Positions 42,898 to 52,751 are shown, counted from the first letter of the stretch. The stretch is DNA of 64,000 nucleotides from Methylobacterium sp. DB0501 (GCF_011043735.1 NZ_JAAKGV010000017.1:1-64000); one strand, 5' to 3'. A program made the numbers and translations. Notes: generated from the letters alone by a model not told the origin.

Positions 42898-44243
42898 GCG
42901 TCGAGCGCGGCGCCGAGCGTCCGCATGTCGGCGAGGAAGGCGGGGTAGCTCGTCGCGATCATCGCGCCGTCATCGACCGTCACCGGATGCCGGGCGACCA
43001 TGCCGAGCACCAGGAACGCCATGGCGATGCGGTGGTCGAGATAGGTCTCGACCGTGCCGCCGCCCTGCGGCGCCGAACCGTCGCCGTGGACGATCAGGTC
43101 GTCGCCCTCGACGGTGTGCGGCACGCCGTTGGCCTTCAGGCCGGCCGCCACCGCGGCGAGGCGGTCGGATTCCTTGACCCGCAGCTCGTGCAGGCCCTGC
43201 ATCCGGGTGGTCCCTTGCGCGCAGGCCGCCGCCACGGCCAGGACCGGATACTCGTCGATCATCGCCGGCGCCCGCTCGGGCGGCACCGCGACGCCCTTCA
43301 GGCGGCTGTGGCGCACCCGCAGGTCGGCCACGGTCTCGCCGCCCTCCTCGCGCTCGTTCAGGCGCTCGATGTCGCCGCCCATCTCGAGGAGCGTGGCGAG
43401 GAGGCCGGTGCGCAGGGGATTCATCATCACCCCCTCGATCACCACCTCGGAGCCCGGCACGACGAGCGCCGCCACCATGGCGAAGGCGGCCGAGGACGGA
43501 TCGGCCGGCACCACCACGTCGGTGGCATTCAGGGTCGGCTGGCCGGTCAGCGCGATGCGCCGGCCGTGGCCCCCGGGGCCGATCGCCTCGACCTCGACGG
43601 TGGCGCCGAACAGGCGCAGCATCCGCTCGGTATGGTCGCGGGTCGCGGCCGCCTCGACCACCGTGGTGATCCCGGGCGCGTTGAGGCCGGCGAGCAGCAC
43701 CGCCGACTTCACCTGCGCCGAGGCGACCGGGCTCTCGTAGGTGACCGGCACCGCCTCGCGGGGACCGCGCAGGGTGAGCGGCACCCGGCCGCCCTCGGCC
43801 TGCTCCACCACCGTGACGCCCATCTGCACCAGCGGATCGAGGATCCGGCGCATCGGCCGCTTGCGCAGCGAGGCGTCGCCGTCGAACGTCGCCGTGACCG
43901 GGTGGCCGCCGACCACGCCCATCATCAGCCGCGAGCCGGTGCCGGCATTGCCGAAATCGAGCACGCCCGCCGGATCGGACAGGCCGCCGACGCCGACCCC
44001 GCGCACCCGCCAGCGCCCCTCGCCGTCGCGGTCGATGCCGGCGCCGAGCGCCTTGGCGGCGGCGGCGGTGCGCAGCACGTCGTCGCCTTCGAGCAGGCCC
44101 TCGATGCGGGTCTCGCCGAGGCTGAGCAGGCCGAGGATGATCGCCCGGTGCGAGATCGACTTATCGCCGGGCGGCCGCAGCCGGCCCCGCAGGGCCGTTC
44201 CGGCCTGGGCGGTGATCGGGGACGGAGTGGAATCGTGCGACAC
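42894..44243 (-). CDS. aroA: 5-enolpyruvylshikimate-3-phosphate synthase, class II (CP4-like)
   Basis: A 449-residue EPSP synthase of the shikimate pathway. Motifs are LRPPGDKSISHRAIILG near the N-terminus, DFGNAGTGSRLMMG, DGDASLRKRPMRRIL, SAQVKSAVLLAGLN, DPSSAAFAMVAAL, MIDEYPVLAVAAA, ELRVKESDRLAAVAAGL and LDHRIAMAFLVLG. The set closely follows the Agrobacterium CP4 enzyme (class II). The CP4 alanine linked to glyphosate tolerance in NAATG is glycine here (NAGTG), as in sensitive enzymes. It is followed by cmk with a 4-bp overlap. Confidence 0.95.
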   Translation of the reverse strand: MSHDSTPSPITAQAGTALRGRLRPPGDKSISHRAIILGLLSLGETRIEGLLEGDDVLRTAAAAKALGAGIDRDGEGRWRVRGVGVGGLSDPAGVLDFGNAGTGSRLMMGVVGGHPVTATFDGDASLRKRPMRRILDPLVQMGVTVVEQAEGGRVPLTLRGPREAVPVTYESPVASAQVKSAVLLAGLNAPGITTVVEAAATRDHTERMLRLFGATVEVEAIGPGGHGRRIALTGQPTLNATDVVVPADPSSAAFAMVAALVVPGSEVVIEGVMMNPLRTGLLATLLEMGGDIERLNEREEGGETVADLRVRHSRLKGVAVPPERAPAMIDEYPVLAVAAACAQGTTRMQGLHELRVKESDRLAAVAAGLKANGVPHTVEGDDLIVHGDGSAPQGGGTVETYLDHRIAMAFLVLGMVARHPVTVDDGAMIATSYPAFLADMRTLGAALDA

Positions 44244-44415
44244 GGGCAGGCGGCCTGGTTTCTCGAGAATCGCGGGGTCGGACGCGGGAAAACGGCCGGG
44301 TCGTTAGCATGCGGGCGCCGCCGCGTCATCCGCCGGCCCGACAGGTATTTGACAGGGCTGACGGGCGCGACTAACCGGACCCACTCTCTCCGACATCGAC
44401 AGGAATGTAACTACC

Positions 44416-44802
44416 GTGGCCAGACCGGAACTCGGCTTGAAGCGCCAGTGCATGAGCTGCGGCGCGAAGTTCTACGACCTGAGCAGGGACCCCGCCGTGT
44501 GCCCGAAATGCGGCACGGTCTACCAGGTCGCCGCCCTCTCCACGACCCGCGTCCCCGCCCCGGTCGTCGCCAACCGCGCTCCGCGCGAAGAGGAGACCGA
44601 GGAAGAGGCCGGCGCCCCCGAGATGGTCTCCCTCGACGAGGTCGAGGCCGCCGAGGGCGGTGACGACGTCTCGGTCGACGACGATACCGACGTGGCCGAT
44701 GCCGGCGGCGACGACGACACCTTCCTGGAGGAGGACGAGGAGAGCGGCGACGACGTCTCCGACTTCATCGACGGCGACATCGAGAGCGACGAGGAATCCT
44801 GA
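44416..44802 (+). CDS. TIGR02300 family protein (FYDLN acid domain)
   Basis: A 128-residue protein with an N-terminal zinc-ribbon (CMSCGAKFYDLSRDPAVCPKCG, residues 13-34; four cysteines) and a strongly acidic tail (residues 55-128, rich in Asp and Glu). The FYDL segment and the acidic run define this alphaproteobacterial family of unknown function. It is divergent from aroA and upstream of the tRNA-Ala array, an arrangement I recall as common in the order. Confidence 0.9.
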   Translation: MARPELGLKRQCMSCGAKFYDLSRDPAVCPKCGTVYQVAALSTTRVPAPVVANRAPREEETEEEAGAPEMVSLDEVEAAEGGDDVSVDDDTDVADAGGDDDTFLEEDEESGDDVSDFIDGDIESDEES

Positions 44803-45015
44803 TCCCTCGGGCAGGATGACGGTCCGCGGCGCCCGACCGTCGCACCAAACCTTTGACCGGGCAGCGCAATTCGCGGCAGTCACGAAAACTTCGCGAAGAG
44901 CCGCCCCGGGGGCTTGTGTCCGGCGCCGCACCCTCATATACCGCCGCTCACCGGCGGCGCCCTCCCAGAGGACGCCGTTCCGGTTCCGGGACGGACCCCA
45001 AACGTCCTGTGGAGT

Positions 45016-45470
<455 letters not shown>

Positions 45471-46240
45471 TCACCCTCCTTCTGACAACCGGATCGGACG
45501 GGCCGCGTTTGCGGCCGTTCTGCGATATGCCCGTCGGCTCCCGTGAATGGGGCGCGACCTCTCCCCTGCGCGGCGGATAGCCCGGCCAAGGGCCGCGCGA
45601 AGCCATGGCCTTTTCGGACCGCGGCAACTTCAGGGCCGTGGCAGCTCGGGACCGCGGCAACCTGGGGCGGTCCCGCGTGCGGCGCTGCGTCCGTCCGTTT
45701 CCCATCTCGCCCCCTGGTGACGACGAAGCGATGGCCCGCCGCTGGAGTGGTTCGTCGCGGGCTCGACGCGTCGGCCGTGTCGGGGGTGCCCTAAATGTCT
45801 CGGGGCCACGCAGCGCCTGCGCGTTGCTGCGACACAACGACAATCGGGATCAAGTGCAGCGCCGCCCTTCGCGGCATCTTTCGTCGTCTCCGCGGTCTGG
45901 AACAATAAACGATTCCCTTGGGTCCGGGGCGATGTCGAAATTTTGCGAGCTCATCGCTGACGCTGCGGCGCGGCATCTGCTCTAATGACACCGAATGCGT
46001 CATATTTTACTTGATATCGATAAACGAATATATAAAAGTATTTACAAACCGAAACATCTAATCTTATAAGTAATATCCGGTATCTCTTTGCTTCATCCAT
46101 GTTCGAACACAAATGACCCACGCCTTCCACGATGTTGCCGAGATCCAACAAACTTCAACCGATGGTCGTTGGCCCGATTGAAGAAGCAGATTACCCTTGG
46201 TAATATGATTCTCGGCGGAAACGAGATCGAGGGGATGTTT
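45471..46240. other. Gene-poor, partly AT-rich region after the tRNA-Ala array
   Basis: About 770 bases without a gene I can defend. The left part is GC-rich and contains GGACCGCGGCAAC twice (45616-45628 and 45649-45661). From about 45990 to 46110 the composition turns strongly AT-rich (runs such as ATATATAAAAGTATTTAC), unlike anything near it. Promoters for the following transposase-like gene may lie here. Foreign origin next to tRNA genes is plausible. Confidence 0.55.
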
Positions 46241-46636
46241 ATGTTGACGGAGGCGCAGTGGGCTGTGCTCGCACCGTTGCTCGAAGGCTGCCGGCCTCGT
46301 GGCAAGACGCAGCCTCACGACCTTAAGCGAACCCTCGACGCAATCCTCTGGCGGCACTGGCACGATACCAATTGGCGTGCCGTCCCGGCGCAATACGGCC
46401 CGTGGTGGATGGCGGCCCAGACCTTCATCCGCTGGTCGCGCCTCGGCGTCTGGGAACAGCTCCACGCCCGTCTGGAGCGCCACTTCGAGGAAGAGGGCCT
46501 GATGGTCCCCGGGATCGACCACGACGAGTTCGCCTATGGCGGCGCCCGCAAGAAGGAGCTGCAGGACAGCGAGCTTCAGGTGCGCCAGATCGCCAACATG
46601 CTGCTGAGCGTGCAGAAGCAGGCGGCCGTCGCCTGA
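46241..46636 (+). CDS. IS5-family transposase N-terminal domain (DUF4096-like), standalone
   Basis: A 131-residue protein. Residues 1-80 match the N-terminal domain of IS5/IS1031-type transposases: MLTEAQWAVLAPLLEGCRP, LKRTLDAILWRH, NWRAVPAQYGPWWMAAQTFIRWSRLGVWEQL. The DDE catalytic part is missing. The remaining 50 residues (ERHFEEEGLMVPGIDHDEFAYGG, then ARKKELQDSELQVRQIANML) are not transposase-like. The ATG at 46241 has GAGGGG upstream; 46235 is an alternative. It may be an IS remnant or a reused DNA-binding domain. I see no flanking IS ends. Confidence 0.65.
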   Translation: MLTEAQWAVLAPLLEGCRPRGKTQPHDLKRTLDAILWRHWHDTNWRAVPAQYGPWWMAAQTFIRWSRLGVWEQLHARLERHFEEEGLMVPGIDHDEFAYGGARKKELQDSELQVRQIANMLLSVQKQAAVA

Positions 46637-46693
46637 ACGTCGACGCCGCCCGGCCTCACCGCGTCGCAACCGGGATCGAGGGCGGGCCGCACC

Positions 46694-47544
46694 ATGTTCG
46701 TCAGCGTCAACGGCGTCCGCCTGTTCGTCGATGTCGAGAATGCGGGGCTGGTGCCGGCCGGCGGCGCCATGCGCGAGAAGGCGACCCTGCTGCTCCTGCA
46801 TGGCGGACCGGGCTTCGACCATAGCGGCTTCAAGCCCTGGTTCTCCGGGCTGAGCGACGTAGCGCAGGTCGTGTACTACGACCATCGCGGCAACGGGCGC
46901 AGCGAGGACGGCGACCGCTCCGCCTGGACGCTGGCGCAATGGGGCGACGACGTGAAGGGCCTGTGCGACGCGCTCGGCCTCGTCCGGCCGATCGCGCTCG
47001 GGATGTCGTGGGGCGGATACGTCGCGCAGTCCTACGCGACGCGGTACCCGGACCATCCGGGCAAGCTCTTCCTGGTCAGCACCGCCGCCAAGTTCGAGTT
47101 TCCAGCGATCCTCGACAGCTTCGCTCGGCTGGGCGGGCCTGAGGCCGCCAGGGTGGCCGAGGCCTACTGGATGGCGCCCACCGCCGAGAGGCGGGCGGAC
47201 GTCATCCGCATCTGCGGGCCGCTTTATCGCCGGACCCCTCCGGACCCGGAGGCGATACAGCGCGCATTGATACGCCACGATACCGCACTGCACTTCTACG
47301 GACCGGACAACGAACAGGGGGCATGGACTTCCGGAACGCCCTCGCCGGCCTGCCTTGCCCCGTCCTCGTCATGGCGGGCGATCAGGACCCGGTCTCGCCG
47401 GTCGCCTTCAGCGAGACGCTCGCGGCATCCTTGCCGCCCGATCGCGTGCGCTTCGAGCGTTTCGCGGAGTGCGGCCACGGCGTCTTCGGCGACGCGCCCG
47501 ATCAGGCCTTCGCCGTCCTGCGCGACTTCATCCAGGCCGTGTAA
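46694..47544 (+). pseudogene. Alpha/beta hydrolase (proline-iminopeptidase-like), frameshifted
   Basis: The first frame from 46694 encodes an alpha/beta hydrolase with oxyanion motif LLHGGPGFDHSG, YYDHRGNGRSE and nucleophile elbow GMSWGGYVAQS. Near 47310, after GPDNEQG, the family sequence jumps to another frame as MDFRNALAGLPCPVLVMAGDQDPVSP, carrying the catalytic Asp and the His in ECGHGVFGDAPDQAF, and stops at 47544. The shift falls in a GGGGG run at 47317-47321; one extra G would restore a continuous protein of about 283 residues. It is either a true pseudogene or a sequencing error in the homopolymer. Separate initiation at the ATG 47323 would give only a fragment. Confidence 0.8.
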
Positions 47545-47632
47545 GCCGACCGTATCCGGATACCGATGACCTGCACTCGCCGGTGGTCGATATCCGCGCG
47601 GCCCGGCCGTTCACCGTCACGGAGTCTCAGGC

Positions 47633-48340
47633 ATGTCCCGCAGGGTCGCGTCGCAGTCCATCGGCATCGTCGGCTGCTCGGCGGAGGGAGCGGCCCTCTG
47701 CTATCGCACCATCTGCGCCGAGGGAGAGGCCGCGTTCGGTCCGCACGGGCACCCCGAGGTGATGCTGCACGGGCATTCCCCGGCGGATTACGTCGCGTGC
47801 CTGAATGCAGGGGATTGGGCAGGAATCGGCGCCCTGATGCTGTCGTCGGCCGAGAAGCTAGCCGCGGCCGGCGCGGCGTTCCTGATCTGCCCGGACAACA
47901 CGATCCACCAGGCGATGCCGTGGGTTCAGCCGCGCTCGCCGCTGCCCTGGCTCTCCATCGCCGAGGTCGTGGCCGCGGAAGCCGAGCGGCGCGGCTATCG
48001 ATGCCTGGGCATCACCGGCACGCGCTGGCTGACCGCCAGCGAGATCTACCCGCAGGCTCTGGCGGCGCGCGGGCTCGATCATCGCCGGCCGAGCGAGGCG
48101 GAGCAGGCCGAGATCGGCCGCCTCATCATGGACGAACTGGTTCGCGGCCTCGTCACGCCGGAGGCGCTGGCCTCTTGCCGTGGCGTCATCACCCGCTTGG
48201 CCGAAGCGGGCTGTGACGCCGTGATCCTGGGCTGCACCGAATTGCCGCTGCTCCTCGACGACCGTAACTCGCCCCTGCCCACCCTGGACTCGACCCGGCT
48301 CCTCGCCCAGGCCGCCCTCAGGCGGGCCTGCGCCCCGTGA
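47633..48340 (+). CDS. Aspartate/glutamate racemase-family protein
   Basis: A 235-residue protein of the Asp/Glu/hydantoin racemase fold. The N-terminal IGIVGCSAEGAALCYRTI, the first active-site loop LICPDNTIHQAM (residues 84-95) and the second CDAVILGCTELPLLL near 200 are visible. PLP-independent racemases use two cysteines; here the second (GCTEL) is present, but the first loop reads PDNT where aspartate racemases have PCNT. The enzyme may therefore act on one stereoisomer only, or use Asp88, Thr90 or Cys86. It follows the broken hydrolase on the same strand. The natural substrate is unknown. Confidence 0.85.
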   Translation: MSRRVASQSIGIVGCSAEGAALCYRTICAEGEAAFGPHGHPEVMLHGHSPADYVACLNAGDWAGIGALMLSSAEKLAAAGAAFLICPDNTIHQAMPWVQPRSPLPWLSIAEVVAAEAERRGYRCLGITGTRWLTASEIYPQALAARGLDHRRPSEAEQAEIGRLIMDELVRGLVTPEALASCRGVITRLAEAGCDAVILGCTELPLLLDDRNSPLPTLDSTRLLAQAALRRACAP

Positions 48341-48364
48341 CCGGCGCAGGCGAGAGACTGCCCC

Positions 48365-51300
48365 CTACTCCGCCGCCTCCCGCAGCCGCGGCGTCGCCTC
48401 CTTGGCCTCTGCCGGCGTCTCGCCCTCGTCCTCCGGCCCGTGCGAGCGGCCGGACAGGAAGGTCGCGAGCTTGTCGAGGTAGATGTAGATCACCGGCGTG
48501 GTGAACAGCGTCAGCACCTGGCTCACCGCGAGGCCGCCGACCATGGCGTAGCCGAGCGGCTGGCGGATCTCCGAGCCGGTGCCGGTGCCGAACATCAGCG
48601 GGATGCCGCCGAGCAAGGCCGCCATCGTGGTCATCAGGATCGGGCGGAAGCGCAGGAGCGCCGCCTTGCGGATCGCCTCCTCGGGGCCGATCCCCTCCTG
48701 GCGCTCGGCGACGATCGCGAAGTCGACCAGCATGATGCCGTTCTTCTTCACGATGCCGATCAGCAGGATGATGCCGATCAGCGCGATCAGGCTGAAATCG
48801 TAGCCGAACCACAGCAGCATCGCCAACGCCCCGACGCCGGCCGAGGGCAGGGTCGACAGGATGGTCAGCGGGTGGATGTAGCTCTCGTAGAGGATACCGA
48901 GGATCAGGTAGACCACCACCAGGGCGGCGACGATCAGGAGCGGCACGGTCGAGAGCGATTGCTGGAAGGCTTGCGCGGTGCCCTGGAAGCCGGTCGCCAG
49001 GGTCGCGGGAATGCCGAGTTCCCGGGCGGCCTTGTCGATCGCCGCCGTCGCCTGGCCCAGCGCGACGTTGGGCGCGAGGTTGAAGCTGATCGTCACTGCG
49101 GGGAACTGGCCCTGGTGGCTGATCGAGAGCGGGCGTACCGGCACGGTCGTCCAGGTCGCGAAGGCGGCGAGCGGCACCTGCCCGCCGGTCGACGGCGACT
49201 TCACGTAGATGTTGCGCAACGAATCCGGGTTGCCCTGGAGTGCCGGCAGGATCTCCATGATGACGTGGTAGCTGTTCAGCTGGGTGAAGTACTGCGCCAC
49301 CTGCCGTTGGCCGATCGCGTCGTAGAGCGTGTCGTCGATGGCTTGCGGGGTGATCCCGTAGCGCGAGGCCGCGTCGCGGTTGATCGTCAGGGTCAGGGTG
49401 GTGCCGTCGGTCTGCTGGTCGGTGGCGACGTCGCGCAGCTCCGGCAGGGTCTTCAGCTTCTCCAAGAGGCGCGGCGACCAGGTATTGAGCTCGTCGAGGT
49501 TCGGGTCCTGCAACGTGTACTCGAACTGGGTGCGCGAGGCCCGCCCGCCGGTGCGCACGTCCTGCGAGGCCTGGAGGAAGACCTTCACGCCCTCGAGCTT
49601 GGCGAGCTTCGGCCGCAGGCGGTCGATGATCTGGAAGGCGTTCGCCTCGCGATCGTCCCGGGGCTTGAGGGTGATGAACATCCGGCCGGAATTGAGCGCC
49701 TGGCCGCTTCCGCCGATCGACATCGCGATGCTCGCCACGTCCGGATCGGCCTGGATCACCGCCCCGACGGCGCGCTGCCGGTCCTCCATGGCGGAAAACG
49801 AGATGTCCTGCCCGCCCTCGGTGATGCCGACGATCAGGCCCGTATCCTGCTGCGGGAAGAAGCCCTTCGGGATCACCACGAACAGGTAGCCGGTGAGCGC
49901 CACCGTGCCCAGGAAGGTGAGGAACGTGACGACGTGGTGGCGGAGCGCCACGTCGAGGGCGGCTTCGTAGGCGTGGAGCATGCGGTCGAAGACGCGCTCG
50001 CTCCAGCGGTAGAGTTTTCCATGCGACTCGGCCTTGTGCTCCTTGAGGAAGCGCGAGGCCATCATCGGGGTCAGCGACAGCGAGACGAAGGCCGAGACGC
50101 CGATCGTCATCGAGAGCACGACGGCGAATTCGCGAAACAGCCGGCCGATGATACCGCCCATCAGCAGGAGCGGAATCAGCACCGCGATCAGCGAGACCGA
50201 GATCGACACGATGGTGAAGCCGATCTCGCCGGCGCCCTTGAGCGCGGCCTGCATCGGCTTCATCCCCTCCTCGACGTAGCGGGCGATGTTCTCCAGCACC
50301 ACGATCGCGTCGTCGACCACGAAGCCGACCGCGATGGTGAGCGCCATCAGCGACAGGTTGTCGAGGGTGTAGCCCGCCATCCACATCAGCGCGCAGGCGC
50401 CGAGCAGCGCCAGCGGCACCGTCACGCTCGGGATGATGGTGGCCCAGACCGAGCGCAGGAAGACGAAGATCACCGCCACCACGAGCGCGATGGTGATGAG
50501 CAGCGTGAACTGGACGTCCTCGACCGAGGCGCGGATGGTCTGGGTGCGGTCGCTCAGCGTCTGGACCTTCACGCCCGCCGGCAGCGAGGCGGTGATGCGC
50601 GGCAGCTCGGCCTTGATCCGGTCGACGGTGTCGATGACGTTGGCGCCGGGCTGCTTGAAGATGACCAGGAACACGCCGCGCTGACCGTCGGCCCACGCCG
50701 CCTGCTTGGTGTCCTCCGGTCCCGCCACCGCCTCGCCGATGTCGCGCACCCGCAACGGCGCGCCGTTGCGGTAGGCGATGATGACGTCGTTCCAGTCCTT
50801 GGCGCGGGTGAGCTGGTCGTTCGCATAGACCGTGTAACTGCGGGTCTTGCCGTCGAAGCTGCCCTTCGGGCTGTTGACCGTGGTGATCGAGAGCTGGGTG
50901 CGGACGTCCTCCAGCGACAGGTCCTTGGCGACGAGCTTGGCCGGATCGATCTGCACCCGCACCGCCGGCTTCTGCTGGCCGCCGATCAGCACCTGGCCGA
51001 CGCCGGAAATCTGGCTGATGCGCTGCGCGAGCTGCACGTCGGCGGCGTCGTCGACCTCGGTCAGCGGCAGGGTGTCGGAGGTGGCCGAGAGCAGCAGGAT
51101 CGGTGAATCCGCCGGGTTGACCTTGCGATAGGTCGGCGGGCTCGGCAGGTTCTTGGGAAGCTGGCCGCCGGCGGCGTTGATCGCCGCCTGGAGGTCGTTC
51201 GCCGCCCCGTCGATGTTGCGGCCGAGGTCGAACTGCACGGTGATCGACGAGATGCCCAGCGCACTCGTCGAGGTCATCTGGCTGACGCCCGGGATCTGGG

Positions 51301-51550
51301 CGAACTGGCGCTCCAGCGGCTGGGCCACCGTCGAGGCCATCGTCTCCGGGCTGCCGCCGGGCAGCTGCGCGGTGACCTGGATCGTCGGGAAGTCGACCTG
51401 CGGCAGGGGGGCCACGCCGAGCAGGGGGTAGGCCACGATCCCGATGAACAGGATCCCGGCCATGATCAGCGAGGTCGCGACGGGGAAGCGGATGAAATAG
51501 CCGGAGATGCCGCCGCGCACGGCCTCCTCCTGCCCGGTACCGGTCTGCAT
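48365..51550 (-). CDS. RND multidrug efflux transporter inner-membrane pump (MdtB/MdtC-like)
   Basis: A 1061-residue HAE1-type RND pump with 12 predicted membrane helices and two large periplasmic loops. Typical parts are FIRFPVATSLIMAGILFIGIVAYPLLGVAPLPQVDFPTIQV, the helix-4 proton relay AVGFVVDDAIVVLENI with the Asp pair, FREFAVVLSMTIGVSAFVSLSLTPMM, and in the second half GIVKKNGIMLVDFAI. PLPQVDFPTIQV and the KKNGIML form resemble the MdtBC/MuxBC branch. Only one pump gene is present. It follows the adaptor gene by one base, so the two form an operon; an outer-membrane channel is not encoded nearby. Confidence 0.94.
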   Translation of the reverse strand: MQTGTGQEEAVRGGISGYFIRFPVATSLIMAGILFIGIVAYPLLGVAPLPQVDFPTIQVTAQLPGGSPETMASTVAQPLERQFAQIPGVSQMTSTSALGISSITVQFDLGRNIDGAANDLQAAINAAGGQLPKNLPSPPTYRKVNPADSPILLLSATSDTLPLTEVDDAADVQLAQRISQISGVGQVLIGGQQKPAVRVQIDPAKLVAKDLSLEDVRTQLSITTVNSPKGSFDGKTRSYTVYANDQLTRAKDWNDVIIAYRNGAPLRVRDIGEAVAGPEDTKQAAWADGQRGVFLVIFKQPGANVIDTVDRIKAELPRITASLPAGVKVQTLSDRTQTIRASVEDVQFTLLITIALVVAVIFVFLRSVWATIIPSVTVPLALLGACALMWMAGYTLDNLSLMALTIAVGFVVDDAIVVLENIARYVEEGMKPMQAALKGAGEIGFTIVSISVSLIAVLIPLLLMGGIIGRLFREFAVVLSMTIGVSAFVSLSLTPMMASRFLKEHKAESHGKLYRWSERVFDRMLHAYEAALDVALRHHVVTFLTFLGTVALTGYLFVVIPKGFFPQQDTGLIVGITEGGQDISFSAMEDRQRAVGAVIQADPDVASIAMSIGGSGQALNSGRMFITLKPRDDREANAFQIIDRLRPKLAKLEGVKVFLQASQDVRTGGRASRTQFEYTLQDPNLDELNTWSPRLLEKLKTLPELRDVATDQQTDGTTLTLTINRDAASRYGITPQAIDDTLYDAIGQRQVAQYFTQLNSYHVIMEILPALQGNPDSLRNIYVKSPSTGGQVPLAAFATWTTVPVRPLSISHQGQFPAVTISFNLAPNVALGQATAAIDKAARELGIPATLATGFQGTAQAFQQSLSTVPLLIVAALVVVYLILGILYESYIHPLTILSTLPSAGVGALAMLLWFGYDFSLIALIGIILLIGIVKKNGIMLVDFAIVAERQEGIGPEEAIRKAALLRFRPILMTTMAALLGGIPLMFGTGTGSEIRQPLGYAMVGGLAVSQVLTLFTTPVIYIYLDKLATFLSGRSHGPEDEGETPAEAKEATPRLREAAE

Positions 51551-51551
51551 G

Positions 51552-52751
51552 TCAGCGCGCCTCGCTCGAGGCCAGGGCGGCGTTGTCCGCCTGATGGGCC
51601 GTGGCCGCGGGCTTCGCCTCGGCGACCAGCGCTCCCTCCTGCACCCTGGACTGGCCGCGCCAGACCACGGTCTGGCCGGGCGACAGTCCCTTGGTCACCT
51701 GGGTGCGGCCGTCGGTGGCGCGGCCGACGGTGATCGGTTGCATGTGGGCGCGGCTCTTGTCGTCGACCACGAAGGCGTAGAGGCCGTTCGGCCCGTGCTG
51801 CACCGCGTCGTCCGGGATCGTGACCGCGCCGGGGATCGTGCCGGTGCGCGTCTTCGTAGAGACCGACACGCCCGGCCACAGGGCGTGGTCCTTGTTGGTG
51901 AAGGAGGCTTTCAGCCGGATCGTCCCGGTGGCGACGTCGACCTGGTTGTTGATGAGGTCGAGGCGTCCCTCGGAGAGCTTGGCCATCCCGTCGCTGCTCC
52001 AGGCCTCGACCGGCACCGGGCCGGCGGCGAGCGCCCGCATCACCTCGCCGAGCTGATCCTCGGGTGCGGTGTAGACCACGAAGATCGGCTCGACCTGGGT
52101 GATGGTGACGATCGCGGTCTGTTGCGCGGCGTTGACGATGTTGCCGACATCGATCAGCCGGAAGCCGGTGACGCCGTCGATCGGCGCCTGGATCGTCGCG
52201 TAGGAGAGCTGCGTCGCCGCGTTGTCGATCGCCGCCTGGTCACCGGCGATCTGGGCGGTGAGCTGGTTGACCGTGGCGCTCTGGGTGTCGGTCTGCTGGC
52301 GCGAGGCGTAGTCGCCGAGCTTGGTGTAGCGCTCCAGGTCGGCCCTGGCGTTCTTCACGTTGGCCTCGTCCTGGGCCTTCTTCGCCTTGGCCTGGTCGAG
52401 GGCGGCCTGATAGGGACGCGGATCGACCTGGGCGAGGAGATCGCCCTTCTTGACGACCTGGCCTTCGCGAAAGCCGATCTTCAGGATCTCGCCGTCGACC
52501 CGGGTGCGCACCTGCACGGTATTGTAGGCCTGCACCGTGCCGAGGCCGCCGAGCACCACCGGGAGCGGACCCTGCTCGACACGTGCCAGGGTCACCGGCA
52601 CGGGAGCCGGGGCGCGGGCGGCGGGCTTCGGGGCCGCATGCTCGCGGCCGTACCACGCATAGGCGCCCCCGGCGCCCGCCAGGATCGCGAGGGCCAGGAG
52701 CCACCCGCCGCGCCGGCGTCTCGTTGCGTCAGCGCCCTGTTCTGATCTCAT
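51552..52751 (-). CDS. RND efflux periplasmic adaptor (MdtA-like membrane fusion protein)
   Basis: A 399-residue adaptor. A basic N-terminus (RRRRGGWLLALAILAGAGGAYAWYG) gives one membrane anchor. The biotinyl-lipoyl halves are VRTRVDGEILKIGFREGQVVKKGDLLAQVDPRPYQAALDQA and TIQAPIDGVTGFRLIDVGNIV. A coiled hairpin lies between them (AKAKKAQDEANVKNARADLERYTKL), followed by the beta-barrel and membrane-proximal domains. The RVDGEI and VDPRPYQAAL forms are typical of MdtA. It starts the two-gene efflux operon; an inverted repeat sits just upstream. Confidence 0.94.
   Translation of the reverse strand: MRSEQGADATRRRRGGWLLALAILAGAGGAYAWYGREHAAPKPAARAPAPVPVTLARVEQGPLPVVLGGLGTVQAYNTVQVRTRVDGEILKIGFREGQVVKKGDLLAQVDPRPYQAALDQAKAKKAQDEANVKNARADLERYTKLGDYASRQQTDTQSATVNQLTAQIAGDQAAIDNAATQLSYATIQAPIDGVTGFRLIDVGNIVNAAQQTAIVTITQVEPIFVVYTAPEDQLGEVMRALAAGPVPVEAWSSDGMAKLSEGRLDLINNQVDVATGTIRLKASFTNKDHALWPGVSVSTKTRTGTIPGAVTIPDDAVQHGPNGLYAFVVDDKSRAHMQPITVGRATDGRTQVTKGLSPGQTVVWRGQSRVQEGALVAEAKPAATAHQADNAALASSEAR

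Noticed and set aside
45603..45985. Possible small gene in the gap after the tRNA array
   Set aside because: Frames here lack a ribosome site, family motifs and normal composition, and they cross short direct repeats. Treated as non-coding.
48440..51106. 888-codon open frame antisense to the RND pump gene
   Set aside because: The translation is rich in Arg, Asp, His and Gln without motifs, while the opposite strand encodes a full-length RND transporter.
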